A DNA stretch of 64,000 nt from Ceratodon purpureus (GCA_014871385.1 CM026422.1:17363199-17427198), one strand, 5' to 3'; shown: positions 21,033-31,606, numbered from the stretch's first letter. Translations and numbers: made by a program. Notes: generated from the letters alone by a model not told the origin.

Positions 21033-21167
21033 CTTGACTCGCACCCTTAACAAGACCAGCAATGTCCACGAACTCCACACTTGTGGGAACAATCTTCTGG
21101 GACTTGCTGAGGTTCGACAGAACCTCCACCGTGGGTCTGGCACAGCTACCATGCCAACATTGGGCTC
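21033..21167 (-). pseudogene. Captured exon of a plastid-type YchF/OLA1 GTPase, frameshifted
   Basis: On the minus strand the exon begins [14 protein letters not shown] and, after a one-base loss, continues [18 protein letters not shown] then [16 protein letters not shown]. It ends at GGAGAG|GTTTGT, a splice donor. This is the segment between G1 and G3 of YchF-family GTPases, including the DIAGLVKGA switch region; the SKSQK..PTS wording resembles the plastid paralogue. One T appears to be missing after the CGG Arg codon, so the two halves are in different frames. No other GTPase motif (G1 P-loop, G4 equivalent) is nearby. It is therefore a fragment, lying inside the spacer of the recombinase element. 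Confidence 0.8.
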
Positions 21168-22577
21168 TATCGTGCAAAAAGGAAAGTTTGCCTAAAAAAA
21201 AAGAAACTTTTCCCCCAGACTCTCACCCCACAACCCACTAGACCACCTCAACAACAGCTGCTCCCACTACGCCATGATCCCATCCTCCCAAGGGCAGGCT
21301 CTAGAACATTCCAGCCCTGTAGACTTGGACAATCGATCAAATCTCCGCAGCAAGCAAGCAAGCGAGATTGACTACAGCGCAGGCAATGCAACACCAAACT
21401 CTCACTACCATCACGAAACCACCTTCCAACGCAGAAAAACCGAAAAACCGATGCACACACAATCCAACACCAACCAACAAACTCAAAAACTCACCTGCTA
21501 CGGAACTTGCGTTGCTGGCGATGCCGGTGCCAAAGCTCCAAGTTTTCTCGACACCAAATGAACTGGGCGTAGCTTTTCTCCTTCCCTCCTTGTTCTGAAA
21601 GCTTCTACTTGCTTCCTCTGCTTTCCCACTACTCCATCTCCTTCAACAGTCCATCTGCACGTTGCGCATTCATGAACTTTTTGGTTAGTAAAATGTAACA
21701 AATCTCATGAACTCCTCTCGAAGTGACAGACCACGTTTGCATTGCGTGTGGACAGGTCGACGGGCTGCCACCGGTAGCAAAAAACAAAACTCAGTTTGAA
21801 TTTACCGGCATGGCCGGTCATTATACCTGCTGAGCCGGTCTCCAGTAAACATAGCGGGAACATGGCGGGAACATATCGGGAGCTTGTTGGGAACGGGCAC
21901 AGGATTGAGAATGGGGACTAGGAATCCGGGCCGTTGGTGCTGTTTGTCGCGGCGTGATCGACGGTTGCTGTGTCGTCTTCTAGGGTTTGAGTTCAGGTTT
22001 TTCATTTAGATTCTCTTCATTTGGAGTTTGCATTCATTTCTGTGTTTCATTTCTTCGCATTGATTGGCTTCTCATTTACTGGTGATTTGCTCCGGCATTG
22101 ATTGTTGTGCATTTAATTCTCTGCATTTAATGCTCCGCATTTAGTGCAGATTTTCTTTGAGCACATGCTTTCGATTTGTTCCTCATTGTTGCTGCGGTCG
22201 TGCATCTATCGATCCTCATTTTTTGGGATCATTACTCTGCGTTGATCTTGTTCTTCGCTCCGCATTGTATCTTTCTCTCTCCATTCGCTTGCTGCACTTG
22301 TTTCGCGTTTGCTGCACTCGCTCCGCATAATTTCTCTGAAGCATTTGCGGAATAATCTGCCATCTGCAGAAGCCGCGTTGAAGGAGCAGGTATCAGGTAC
22401 GTAAGCTTTTTGTCTTTCTTGTTTGATCGTATTGTTTTGTCTTTGCTTTTGTTTGACTATTTCTACCTTTCTTTTTGATCTTATAAGTTTTGTCATTGCT
22501 TTTGTTTGATCGTATCTTTCTTTCCTGTACAGGTGATCCTCAGACTTCAGTATAGCGCATTGGAGATCGAAGACCTC
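21168..22577. other. Spacer between the inverted arms, right part
   Basis: A donor-like GTAGCAG|GTGAGT on the minus strand near 21496 follows a frame reading KTWSFGTGIASNASSVA. It may be a first exon linked to the YchF fragment. The right half (21800-22560) is T-rich with several CGTAT/TTTGATCG motifs and probably holds the recombinase promoter and leader. Nothing firmer is supported. Confidence 0.35.
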
Positions 22578-22861
22578 TTCCAAACCTTTGGATAGTGCAC
22601 CTTCTACATTGTTTTTATCTTGTTGTTTTTAGATCGTGTTGTAGGAATATGATATTTGTTTTTGTCTGTTATTCGCATTCGCTGGCTTTGCTGATTCTGC
22701 TGCTCTATGTTGAGATCGGTTTTTGCAGGTTTGGAAGGATCTACTGGATCGATCGCAACAAGAGGTGAGCCACCGATTCCACTTCATTTGTTTTGATTTC
22801 ATTTCATTTCAATTGATTTCGCTTGTGTGATTTGTTTCAAATGTTTTCACTGTTTATGTTA
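22578..22861. repeat. Inverted repeat, right arm, with leader exon of the recombinase gene
   Basis: Reverse complement of 20053-20318. It contains TTTTTGCAG|GTTTGGAAGGATC...CAACAAGAG|GTGAGCC at about 22720-22770, the same leader exon as the minus-strand gene, followed by a T-rich intron. Confidence 0.9.
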
Positions 22862-23025
22862 CGGTATTATGCATGCTACAGGAGCATGCGTTATTTCTAA
22901 TTTATTTTATGATTTTGTCTTTTGCAGCATTCAACAGGATACAGCAGGGTAGCAAGGTTTCTGATCTAGTGTTTTCTAATTTTTGTTTTGATGTCTTAGG
23001 TGTCGGTTTTTTGTTTTCTTTCATC

Positions 23026-25693
23026 ATGGTGGAGGTTAGAGTTAGGAGTCATTCTACTAAGGGGAAGAGGGGAAGGGCTTTGTTGAAGAGAGCCAGTGCT
23101 GATGGACCTGTTTGTGATCGTCCCCCTCTTGGGGTTTTTGATTCGGGGGTTTGTGTCAATAGCCCTGGTCGTTCACCGATTTCCAAGAAATCAACGAAGT
23201 CCAGGAGAAGTCGTTTGCCTCGTAAAATTGAGGCTAGTTTCAGTGCTGCATCTGCAGCTGTAGAGAGCGAGGTAGTTCCAGCTATAGAGAGCGAGGTAGT
23301 TCCAGCTGTAGAGAGCGAGCCATTGCCCGAGAGGGAGGTGACACAATGTGGTTCTATAGCTCATATAGCTAATACACATGTGCATGGTTTGGATTCATCT
23401 ACAGTAGATGAACGACCAACGCCAGATACAGCCGGTCGTGAATTCCACGATCCTCAGCGACGTGGTCTTGAATTCCACGATCCTTTTTCTGGTCTTGATT
23501 CGCTTTTAGAGTTGGAATGTGGTTCTAAGGATGAGCTTTCATTCGATACGTCTTTGGCTGCTCCTCAAGCCGGTTGTTTGTTACTTGATGTACCTGTTAC
23601 TCCTCTCGAGGTACCTGTTACTGCTTCTGTCGAGGCAGTATGTGTCACTCCTTCTGTCGAGGTAGTATGTGTCACTCCTTCTGTCGAGGCAGTATGTGTC
23701 GCTCCTTGTGTCGAGGCAGTATGTGTCGCTCCTTGTGTCGAGGCAGTATGTGTCGCTCCTTCTGTCGAGGTAGTATGTGTCGCTCCTTCTGTCGTGGCAG
23801 TTGATCCTGGAAATTCTTCTAAGAAGAAGAGTTGCACATTTCTTCCATTGGATCCTGAGATTTTTGAATCAGTGTGTTACATGGATGAAAGCAAAAGCAT
23901 TAAGAATGAGAGGTGGGCGGCAAACAGATTCCATGCTTGGCGAGAATCTGTAGGTCTGAGTACTTCTGTGAGTATTGTTGACCTGCCGCTTGAAGATCTA
24001 GCAGATCTTCTTACTCGTTTTTTTCTCTATCTATGCAAAGACAGTGGTGAACGGTATCCTTCTGGATTGATTGGAAATATGTATGATTCTTTCCATAGAA
24101 TCGTTGGACGCCACCAAGCTAAGCAGATGAAACTTCAGAAAATTAAAGAACCTCTGATAAGAATATCTGAGCATCATTTCTTTGTTCAGACTAATGCTGC
24201 AGTTGTTAAATCAATAGAGCTCTCAAGAGATGCAGGAGTTAATAAGCCAAGGAAAAAACCTAAGAGTCTGACCTTTGCTCAGGAGGCAATGATATTAAAT
24301 CATCCTTCTCACCAGTTGACCTCAGCCAGAGGTCTTACCAAGCGTATATTGTATCAGTGCATGTCTAAGTTTGTCATTTGTGGTGGAAAGGAGGCATATA
24401 ATCTAAAGTATAAAGATTTTGTTCGTGGTGTGAATTCCGCTGGAGCACCGTACGTTCAGTAAGTCTCATAAAACTTTTTATTTTTTTTTATTTGCTTGGT
24501 TATTTAGTAAGCTTGTTTGGATTTCTCTGTTTCGACTGTATTGATGTTCTCAGTTCCTTGCTTCGAGCTTTTTTGTTTGCTTATTTTATGTTTTGCTTTG
24601 TGTTTTGCTTTTATGTTTTGCTCTGTGTTTTGCTTTTATGTTTTGCTTTGTTATCTTCAAGTCTGGATTTAATTTACATGGTTTTTTTTTGTTTATTAGG
24701 TACAATAAGAGGCTGTCAAAAAATAACAAAGTGTCACTGAGCCGCTGTCAGGATGAACACTTCCGACCACCCGTGACTTCTTACTCCCATGATGTTGTTA
24801 TGACATGGGCTACTTATGATGAGCATCTTTCAGAGGACATGAAGAATAGTGCACTGTTTCTCACTTCCATTCCTGAATCAACATCAAAGGTATGGTATAA
24901 GAATACTCCAGTTGGCCTTTGTACAATCAGTAATTGGTTGAAAGTAATGGTTGCTGAAGCTAATGTTCAAGGAGTAGTGACGAACAAAACTGGAAGGAGA
25001 ACTGCTATATCTTGCATGGCTATTGCTAACGTGCCGAGGAATGTCATGAGTGAAGTCACTGGTCACAAGAGCGCTACTTCACTTGATCGCTACGATGATA
25101 CTCTAGATGTTTCTAGAGAGGCTGCCATGCGAGCTTTGGATGCTGCACCTGTTGGCGGTGTAGTTCAACAGTATTCATCGCTGAAGGCTCAGGTTGCTAG
25201 GGACTACATTGATCATAATGCTGTAAATGTTCCATCAGCATTGAAGAAGGTTCCACCGAGTACCAACCTAAGTGTCGTTCCTTACTTTGCTAATTTTCCG
25301 TATGCTGGTTCTGATTGGATGAATAGTCCTACACATACTAATCTCGTTGGAACTAATCTACATCAGAGTAGTAGACAGTTTCCGGTTACTGAAGCATCGG
25401 ATCCAAGTACTGGAAGACCGCTTCAGGGTACTGGGCCACCAACTGAGATAAGTGGACATGGTCAAGTTGATATGGAGCCTCGATGTGCGGCTTATGTGCA
25501 TCAGAGTCCGGCTTATGTGCATCAGAGTTCGGCTTATGTGCATCAGAGTCCGGCTTATGTGCATCAGAGTCCTGTACCATTGCATCCACGTACTGGACCA
25601 CCGCTTCAGGGTACTAGACCACCGACTCAGATAAGTAGACCGCCGGGTATGTCAAGTGGTCAAGCTGATATGGAGCCTAGATTTGCGGCTTAA
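23026..25693 (+). CDS. Crypton-type tyrosine recombinase (probably inactive)
   Basis: Two coding exons, 23026-24458 and 24700-25693, joined CA|G with GTAAGT..TTATTAG. The N-terminus is basic and Ser-rich (KSTKSRRSRLPRK). A low-complexity linker with 8- and 9-residue repeats follows. The SAM-like N-terminal domain has KNERWAANRFHAWRESVG, then LPLEDLADLLTRFFLYLCK and RYPSGLIGNMY. The catalytic domain follows. Box I reads FVICGGKEAYNLKYKDF, where related recombinases have Arg before GGKE. Box II reads NKTGRRTAIS...VMSEVTGHKSATSLDRYDD, keeping KxxR, His-Lys and the nucleophile Tyr. The C-terminal tail has four AYVHQSP repeats. The closest family is the Crypton/ZMYM-KIAA1958 recombinase group. Family call by motif; inactivity inferred from the Arg to Cys change. 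Confidence 0.8.
23618..23800 (+). repeat. 27-base in-frame tandem repeats in the recombinase linker
   Basis: About seven copies of a 27-base unit encode variants of PSVEAVCVA. Codon-level divergence is small, so the array is recent or homogenised. Confidence 0.85.
25487..25573 (+). repeat. 21-base in-frame tandem repeats near the recombinase C-terminus
   Basis: Four copies of a 21-base unit encode AYVHQSP/S. They lie between two larger related blocks, PLQGTGPPTEIS...MEPRCAA and PLQGTRPPTQIS...MEPRFAA. Confidence 0.85.
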
Positions 25694-25723
25694 GGTTCAG
25701 CAAGGTGTATAGGTGCCTGTGAA

Positions 25724-25981
25724 GTGCACTACAAAGTTGGAGTTTCACCTCAATCTGGCAAGTTTGAGGTTGCTAAAAACCCTTATGGCAATCAGAAGAA
25801 GCATGGCCAGGTCTTCAAATCAGTTCCCCCACAATACGCCAAGACTGCTGGACAAATGTTACGTGAGGCCGACTTTGCAGAAGGATGGACCTACGGTGTC
25901 GAAGCGAGACTTCGTAATCCTGTTGATGGTACTTACTGTAAGCTTGATGATGTTTCAGGTTTCTCCGATTTAGAGCTGTAA
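25724..25981 (+). CDS. Small element ORF 1, unknown, 85 aa
   Basis: Starts 31 bases after the recombinase stop. The protein reads MHYKVGVSPQSGKFEVAK..., then KKHGQVFKSVPPQYAKTAG and EGWTYGVEARLRNPVDG, and ends in an acidic SDLEL. It has a plausible compact-domain composition and no recognised family. It may be a separate cistron or a further spliced exon of the recombinase. Confidence 0.4.
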   Translation: MHYKVGVSPQSGKFEVAKNPYGNQKKHGQVFKSVPPQYAKTAGQMLREADFAEGWTYGVEARLRNPVDGTYCKLDDVSGFSDLEL

Positions 25982-25987
25982 GATATC

Positions 25988-26257
25988 ATGAACAACTTTG
26001 AGCGCAATGAAGAGGCACCGAAGAGGAGTGTTAGAGAAGAAGGTCAAGGTGGCGTTGCAGGCTCTTCTACTATGGCCGAGTCAAAACCCTGCGCTGTAGG
26101 GGATGGTGTGGTTGCTGTCACGAGTAAAGAATTGCGACCACTGCAGTCAGAGTCTCGACCTCCATCAACTCCATTTAGTCAGTTGACGAATATTAACATG
26201 GTTTTCGGTAGTGAGCAGATGGAATCAGTTCTAAATAGATTGTTTGGTTCGAAGTAA
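25988..26257 (+). CDS. Small element ORF 2, unknown, 89 aa
   Basis: Starts 6 bases after ORF 1 stops. It is charged at the N-terminus (NNFERNEEAPKRSVREE), then Ser/Pro-rich, and ends NMVFGSEQMESVLNRLFGSK, a likely amphipathic helix. The close spacing with ORF 1 suggests one transcript. No family recognised. Confidence 0.35.
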   Translation: MNNFERNEEAPKRSVREEGQGGVAGSSTMAESKPCAVGDGVVAVTSKELRPLQSESRPPSTPFSQLTNINMVFGSEQMESVLNRLFGSK

Positions 26258-26511
26258 TTTAGACCATGTTTTTCTCCCTCAAGTAATTGTGACGTTGAAT
26301 AGTTAGAAATAATGAGGGAGTTTTTAATGCAGGTCTTTCTTCTCAGCTGTATGAAAATTTTGAAATAAAAAACAGTACATTCGGAGAAAATTGTGTACAG
26401 TTGTCTGATTCTAGTCGTTTGAATGGTCTGTTTTTGAATTATGCTTTTGTGCATGGATTCAAATCTTTGGAGCATGGTTAGGAATGTAATTTCCTGAATT
26501 CACGAAAAAGT

Positions 26512-26735
26512 GTGTGGTTACGAGGTGTTTCGTGTGTGGTTATGAATATAATTTCTTGAATTCTCGGAAAAGTTGTGTGGTTATGGGAAAAGTGGTGTCG
26601 TTATGGGAAAAAGTGGTGTGCTTATAAGAAAAGTGGTGTGATTATGGGGTGGTAGGTGCATGGTTATGAGTCTTTTTCCAGAATTTACGGACAAGTAGTC
26701 GAGTTATGGAGTCTTAGGTTTGTGGTTATGAGTTT
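26512..26735. repeat. Right subterminal GTGTGGTTAYG repeat array of the recombinase element
   Basis: About nine imperfect copies of GTGTGGTTATG(G/A) followed by (G)AAAA occur at 20-30 base spacing. The element's right boundary itself is GGTTACG, matching the repeat core. This suggests recombinase binding sites. Confidence 0.7.
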
Positions 26736-26830
26736 GATTCCTAAGTTTACAGTAGACTGAGTGCGGCTACGGTTTATAACCGGGTCTTCTAGACCTATGG
26801 GGAGGGGCACGTCACCCGACCGATGGTTAC

Positions 26831-28451
26831 GAATCATTGGACCTCGCCTTCCACTTTCTGGGGTTGAATTGAGGAGGTTACTTCACCCCGAGCTCAATTC
26901 GGCTCGGGAGGAGATTCCCAGCGTGTGAAGGAGGGAAGGCGTAACATCAACTAATCTGAAGAATTATCTTGTGGCTTCAGCAGCTCTTGTTGAGGTGTGT
27001 GAAGATGCTGCAAATGACATTGTGCCTACATAGATAGGTGTCTTCTCAATTTCCAAGTCTCTAACCCTAGCTGCATTATCGGTGTGCAATCACGGCGTTG
27101 AGGGGCCGTTGCGAGGAGTAAGCAATGTCACCGTGAGGTTCGCACAAGTTGTGTGCCTACGAGCTTGATGCAACCAAGGCCTCTGTAGTTTAGTCAAGTG
27201 CTTGAAGGACCTTGACACTTGTAGACTAACACTGGATGAAGTTATCTCAGCACTGAACTCTGCTTTCGACTTACAAGGGGTTTATTCAAATTACACCAAA
27301 AACACAGAGTAGAGAAGGTTTGAATTCATAGGCAGATCATTTCTCAAGTTTAGAGAGCCTGTAAAGTGTAGCTTAAGTCGCCGTGTCTCTCTTGAGTCTT
27401 TCCCTGCTTGCTCCTTCCCTGATGATAGACAGTAAGAGCAATTCCTTTGCGTCTACAATTAGTGACCACACAAAACATTGATTGTATTTCAAATTAGATG
27501 ATTCTCCTGCCTTCGGGCTTTCATACCAGCGTTAATAAATGCATTTATTTATGCAGATTCACATGATAGCATTGTCGTTTATTTCCTTGTGAAGATTTGG
27601 AGCACTCTGTCCGTGCGGTAAGGCTTGAATGAGGGTTGGACTGCGTTTGCTTTGACTGACTAACATTGTGGTTCTTCAGGAGATATGAATAAGCATCCTC
27701 TCCATTCACTCACTAACAGTGTATGTTGTCTCTATGTCTTATCTAAGGCGAATGTGGTTGTTGGCATTCAGCTGATGCCTCGTAATGTTGGTTATGTGGA
27801 GGCGTCACTATCTGCTTGAAATGCATTGTATGCATTTGCCGAGAACATGGTCTGGATCTCAAAATATTTTGGGATCCAGTGTTGCAGATCTTCGGCTTAC
27901 TGAGAAGGGAAGGACGTCGGCCTGAGTAAACAAATTAAATTGTTTACGAGCTGGAGGTTGAGGAGTCTTAGTAACAAATAGTTGGCACTTACAGATATGG
28001 TCTAGGCTTTATGACGGGACCAGTAGTGTCGGGAATGTGTAGTGATGTGCTACGACAGGCCTCCCAATGTCATGGACCCTTGGCTTTAAACTCTTTGCAC
28101 ATCCGTGTTTGGAGCAGGTTCCAATTTAACTTGCGCAGAATTCTTATTTTCAAGGACCCTGTTTGCGAGTCTGTAGAGAGGGACATCATCCACTGTAACT
28201 TTGTTTATTATGCAATTATCTTTCTGCAGACTGGATGATAGGAGTCCATATCACGTTTAAGGTATTCCAGGTAACGCAATAGTGAAACCATTCCCAGACA
28301 ATGAAGTGTGGCATCAAAATGACGGCACCTAGCCATTTATTATGTACACATCGCCAAAAACCTCCTTTGAGGTGCACATAAAGTAGAGCTCTCCGAAAGC
28401 CAAAACAATAAACTAGACCTTCACCTGCAGACTAAGTCGACAAATAATAAT
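26831..28451. other. RBCS copy 2 downstream region
   Basis: Counterpart of 6353-7966, with scattered substitutions. No gene seen. Confidence 0.6.
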
Positions 28452-29549
28452 CTAGTTAGGCCTGGCGACCAAGAAACCGCAGATCTGCACCTGCCTCACG
28501 TTGTCGAAGCCCAATACGCGCACGAAGCAGCTGGGGTACTCCTTCTTGCACTCCCCAATCTCGCGCAACACCTGGGAAGCGTCGTTGCACCCGAACATGG
28601 GCAACTTCCACATGGTCCAGTAGCGCCCATCATAGTATCCTGGGCTCTGGTTGTTGGCGCGCGACACACCGTCGGAGTTCTGTACAACATTGTGTTCATG
28701 AGGATCAATCCCTTACAATTGTAAAGCCCGTCATCCGACTTGGAAACTACGGAACGACGATAACCCTCAAGGACTCACTCAAAACCTTCATTCTGACATG
28801 CAAGAAGGAAAGATTGAAATGAACTAGCTATGATTGGCGAACACTTACAATGTCGAATTCGAGGCAGGGAATGAGCTTCTGCTGAATCATGTAGTCCACC
28901 TGCTTGGCGATCTGGTCATCGGTCAAGGCAGGCAAGTAGGAGAAGGTCTCGAACTTGGTCTGGCCCATGGGGTTCCACACCTGTGTCATAAAAAACTTAT
29001 TTAGAAGCCAACCTTCCCAACGTAACAACATCCCACCATAACCAATGACCGCTATCAACATTGCAGCTCCATAGCTTAATTTGGAAGTATAAATGTCAAG
29101 AATCTAAAACAGCCAAAACGAAATGACCACACCATTGCCATTGAGGCCGCAGTAAGTGGAACACGTCCCAGCCTAATTACACTGGACTTAAACTTCACAA
29201 CTCAACTCCAGACTACTACATGGTAGGCTTATCCGGGACTAGTATTGAAACTATCCATCAGCCGACACTGTAGAATACCGATACAATGCAGAGCAAAAGC
29301 ACGGAAGGTATCATAATTGAAGTACAGTCACAACACAACAAGGAGAGAACCACTTCATACCTGCATGCATTGCACGCGGCTGCCGTTCTGGACGGAGCTC
29401 AAGCTCTGGGCCTTGGAGGCGAAGAGGGTGTTGCTCTTGAGGCCGGTGAAGGCCTTGACGGAGCTCGACTCAGAGGTCGACACTGCCGACGAGGCGGCAG
29501 CGAAGGCAGCAGGGGCCACCGCGGTGGAGGCAGCAACAACGGACGCCAT
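28452..29549 (-). CDS. RBCS: RuBisCO small subunit precursor, copy 2
   Basis: Three exons on the minus strand: 29549-29361, 28980-28849 and 28679-28452, the same lengths and phases as copy 1 (182 residues). The mature protein is identical by reading, including [34 protein letters not shown] and the FLVARPN end. The only residue change is Val for Ile in the transit peptide (SSSVKAF). The exon 1 donor is CAG|GTATG here and CAA|GTATG in copy 1, so this copy has the stronger donor. The intron 1 sequence is slightly altered around 29040. It is expected to be functional. Confidence 0.97.
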
Positions 29550-30535
29550 TGCGAAGGGAAAGCAGCAAAATTGAAATTCTAACAACGAAATGCAGGATGG
29601 TGGAGAAGGTGCGGGATTGCTCCCGAGGAGGGAGTTTTGTAGGGAGTGGGGTGACGAGAGGATGGGGCATCAGGGCCACAGGATGGGCTGGGCCGATGCA
29701 GGATGTTGCACCTGCTGCACTTTTCATTCATTTCTAGGACTTCAGCAAGCTTTGTGGCGAAGTCATTAAATGACTAAGAAATTGACTTAGGGATTTGTTG
29801 CTACTCTAAACAAGAGAAGCAACAAATCCCTAAGCATGACGTAAAATCTAGTAATTTCCAGTGTTGAATCATAGTGTTAGTGATAGTAAAATCCATATTG
29901 TTTGTAAAACCCGTCTTCTAGGGGTTTATAATCCAAATCTAAAAATATTTGGACATCCTTGAGGTGCTAAGATGACACTTTATTCTCTTAAATCGGGTAA
30001 TGGGTCTCCTTCGCATTTGTTAGGATTCAATAAAATTCAAATAGGACAAGTACTCATTATGTGGACAATATTTACAACTCTTTTTTGGCACAATTGAACC
30101 TTTAAAACTAAGATTTGACACAATTGAACCTATGTTGAGTTAACTAATATAATAATTATCAATCTATATTATTGATTTATTTATTGATATATGAGTTACT
30201 ATATAGTCCAATAAGCTTCAGCAAATGATATTTCAAATCAAATCTAAATATTTGTACAAAGTGAAGCTTGGAATTTAGAAGTTTCAATGTTATGCATAAA
30301 ACCGTGTTCATACTTGATGAGGCTGGTGTATCCTTGTACATGTTGAAAACTTTTGAATTCTAAGAAAATAAAAGACATGCTCAGTACAAGGTGACGTATC
30401 AATGACGTGTAAAGTGAAAGACCACAAACCATCATACAAAGATATCAATGATTATTCTCAACATATGATCCATGTGTGATCTTTGTGATTACAGCATCAC
30501 AGGGAAATTTTTAAATGTCCTTGGAAACAAAGAAA
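29550..30535. promoter_or_regulatory. RBCS copy 2 upstream region
   Basis: Conserved with 9055-10049, including the hairpin at 29786-29834. A few bases near 29700 are missing compared with copy 1. Confidence 0.5.
29786..29834. promoter_or_regulatory. Perfect 17 bp inverted repeat upstream of RBCS copy 2
   Basis: Arms 29786-29802 and 29818-29834 are identical to those in copy 1. The 15-base loop differs at one position (CAAGAG for CAAGAA). Confidence 0.75.
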
Positions 30536-31606
30536 TATGCCTCAAGAGGTCTATGTAACAACAATGACTCAAAGATGTATGTAGGGTGTTGGCAAGCTAC
30601 ACCGGGTACACTTTGGGCAGATTTAAGAAGTACTTCCCGTGTACATTTCTACCCAGATGTACTTGATGTACTTTTTCCGGATAATCTGAGCCGTCCATAT
30701 CATCACCGCGTGCCACCGGCACCCAAGCTCAGATCGACCAATGAGAAAGCATCAGACCGGTGGTTGTAGGTACCTGGATTGGGTGGTACCTGCCGTAGCA
30801 GGTAGTCTTCATCTCGCACTTCCAACGTCACTGTGGTCTCCTTCACTGGTCGGTGTTTGTTGGTCTCGGTGTTGTTGTCTCTCTCGTTGGTGTGTTGTGG
30901 TTTTGCATCATAGTTAAAACTTTGGAGTTTGGAGAGGAGACAATGTGTTATTTGTTTTACGTTGGTTCACATAGACGGTTAGAGTTTTTAGGGTGAGATA
31001 GAGAGATAGAGAGTCAGAGGGTTTGTGTGTGAGATACTTGTGATGAGCTTAGGGTTGAGTTTGCTATCGTAGTTTTTGGTATTTTTGCTATCGTTTCGCT
31101 AGTTCAGATGGGGATTGAGGGTTTTGCTTCAAAGGATTAGAGAGTAATGTGGCTCTGAGGTTTCAGTTTGTAGCGACTGTTTCCGATATGGTTTCTCTGC
31201 TAGTCGAGGTTTTAAGTTGGGTTTTAGTTTTCAAGGTTTTGCTTCAAGTAGGTTTTAGTTGCGGTTCAATTTGTTTAGGGTGTCTCGCAATGTCTAGGAG
31301 GTCTAAGTCTTGGGGGGGGGAGAAGCTCTGAAAGCAAGTTCTCGGGATGGAAAGGTTAAGTCGGGAGTTGATGGTGGATCTGGAATGGGAGTTAAAATCG
31401 GGAAGACTAAGTCGGGTGGGAGCGAGGTGGTAGGGGTTTCGGTGAAGGAGGAGGAGCGTTTCCTAGAGGTCGGTGATTTGGAGGAGTTGATAGCGAGTTT
31501 GAAATCCCCTCCAGATTTGCTAACTTGGGAGGACTTCCGCGACAGATATGCTTTGGAGTGCAACCCTAACTCTATCAACTCCCATCGCTGTCGCAAAGAT
31601 AACAAA
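30536..31606. other. RBCS-unit spacer, copy 2
   Basis: Counterpart of 16187-17256. The small ORF pair (31268-31333 and 31310-31633) is again split across the G-run, with different bases around it. Confidence 0.4.

Larger units (their letters stand above)
18266..26830 (+). mobile_element. Crypton-like tyrosine-recombinase element, 8.56 kb
   Basis: The tandem-repeat sequence AAATTAC|GAATCATTGG is intact at 6352/6353 and 32615/32616, but here it is split by 8.56 kb. TTAC is present at both junctions (18262-18265 and 26827-26830). Contents left to right: a 109-base palindrome at the left end, a 19-base repeat array, a minus-strand gene (19400-19999), the left inverted-repeat arm, a captured YchF-like exon, the right inverted-repeat arm, the recombinase gene (plus), two small ORFs, and a GTGTGGTTAYG repeat array ending in GGTTACG. 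There is no reverse transcriptase, DDE transposase or Helitron Rep. A tyrosine recombinase with a 4-base shared junction fits a Crypton-type DNA transposon. It is larger and more complex than usual Cryptons. Confidence 0.8.

Noticed and set aside
22206-22583. 125-codon Lys/Arg-rich minus-strand ORF in the recombinase element
   Set aside because: It lies antisense to T-rich leader and intron sequence of the recombinase gene. Its charge bias reflects TTC/TTT runs on the other strand.
23565-23837. Minus-strand Thr-rich repeat ORF
   Set aside because: Shadow of the 27-base repeat array of the recombinase linker.
25358-25601. Minus-strand ORFs with repeated ISRTLMH / KPDSDAH units
   Set aside because: They are mirror translations of the 21-base repeats in the recombinase gene.
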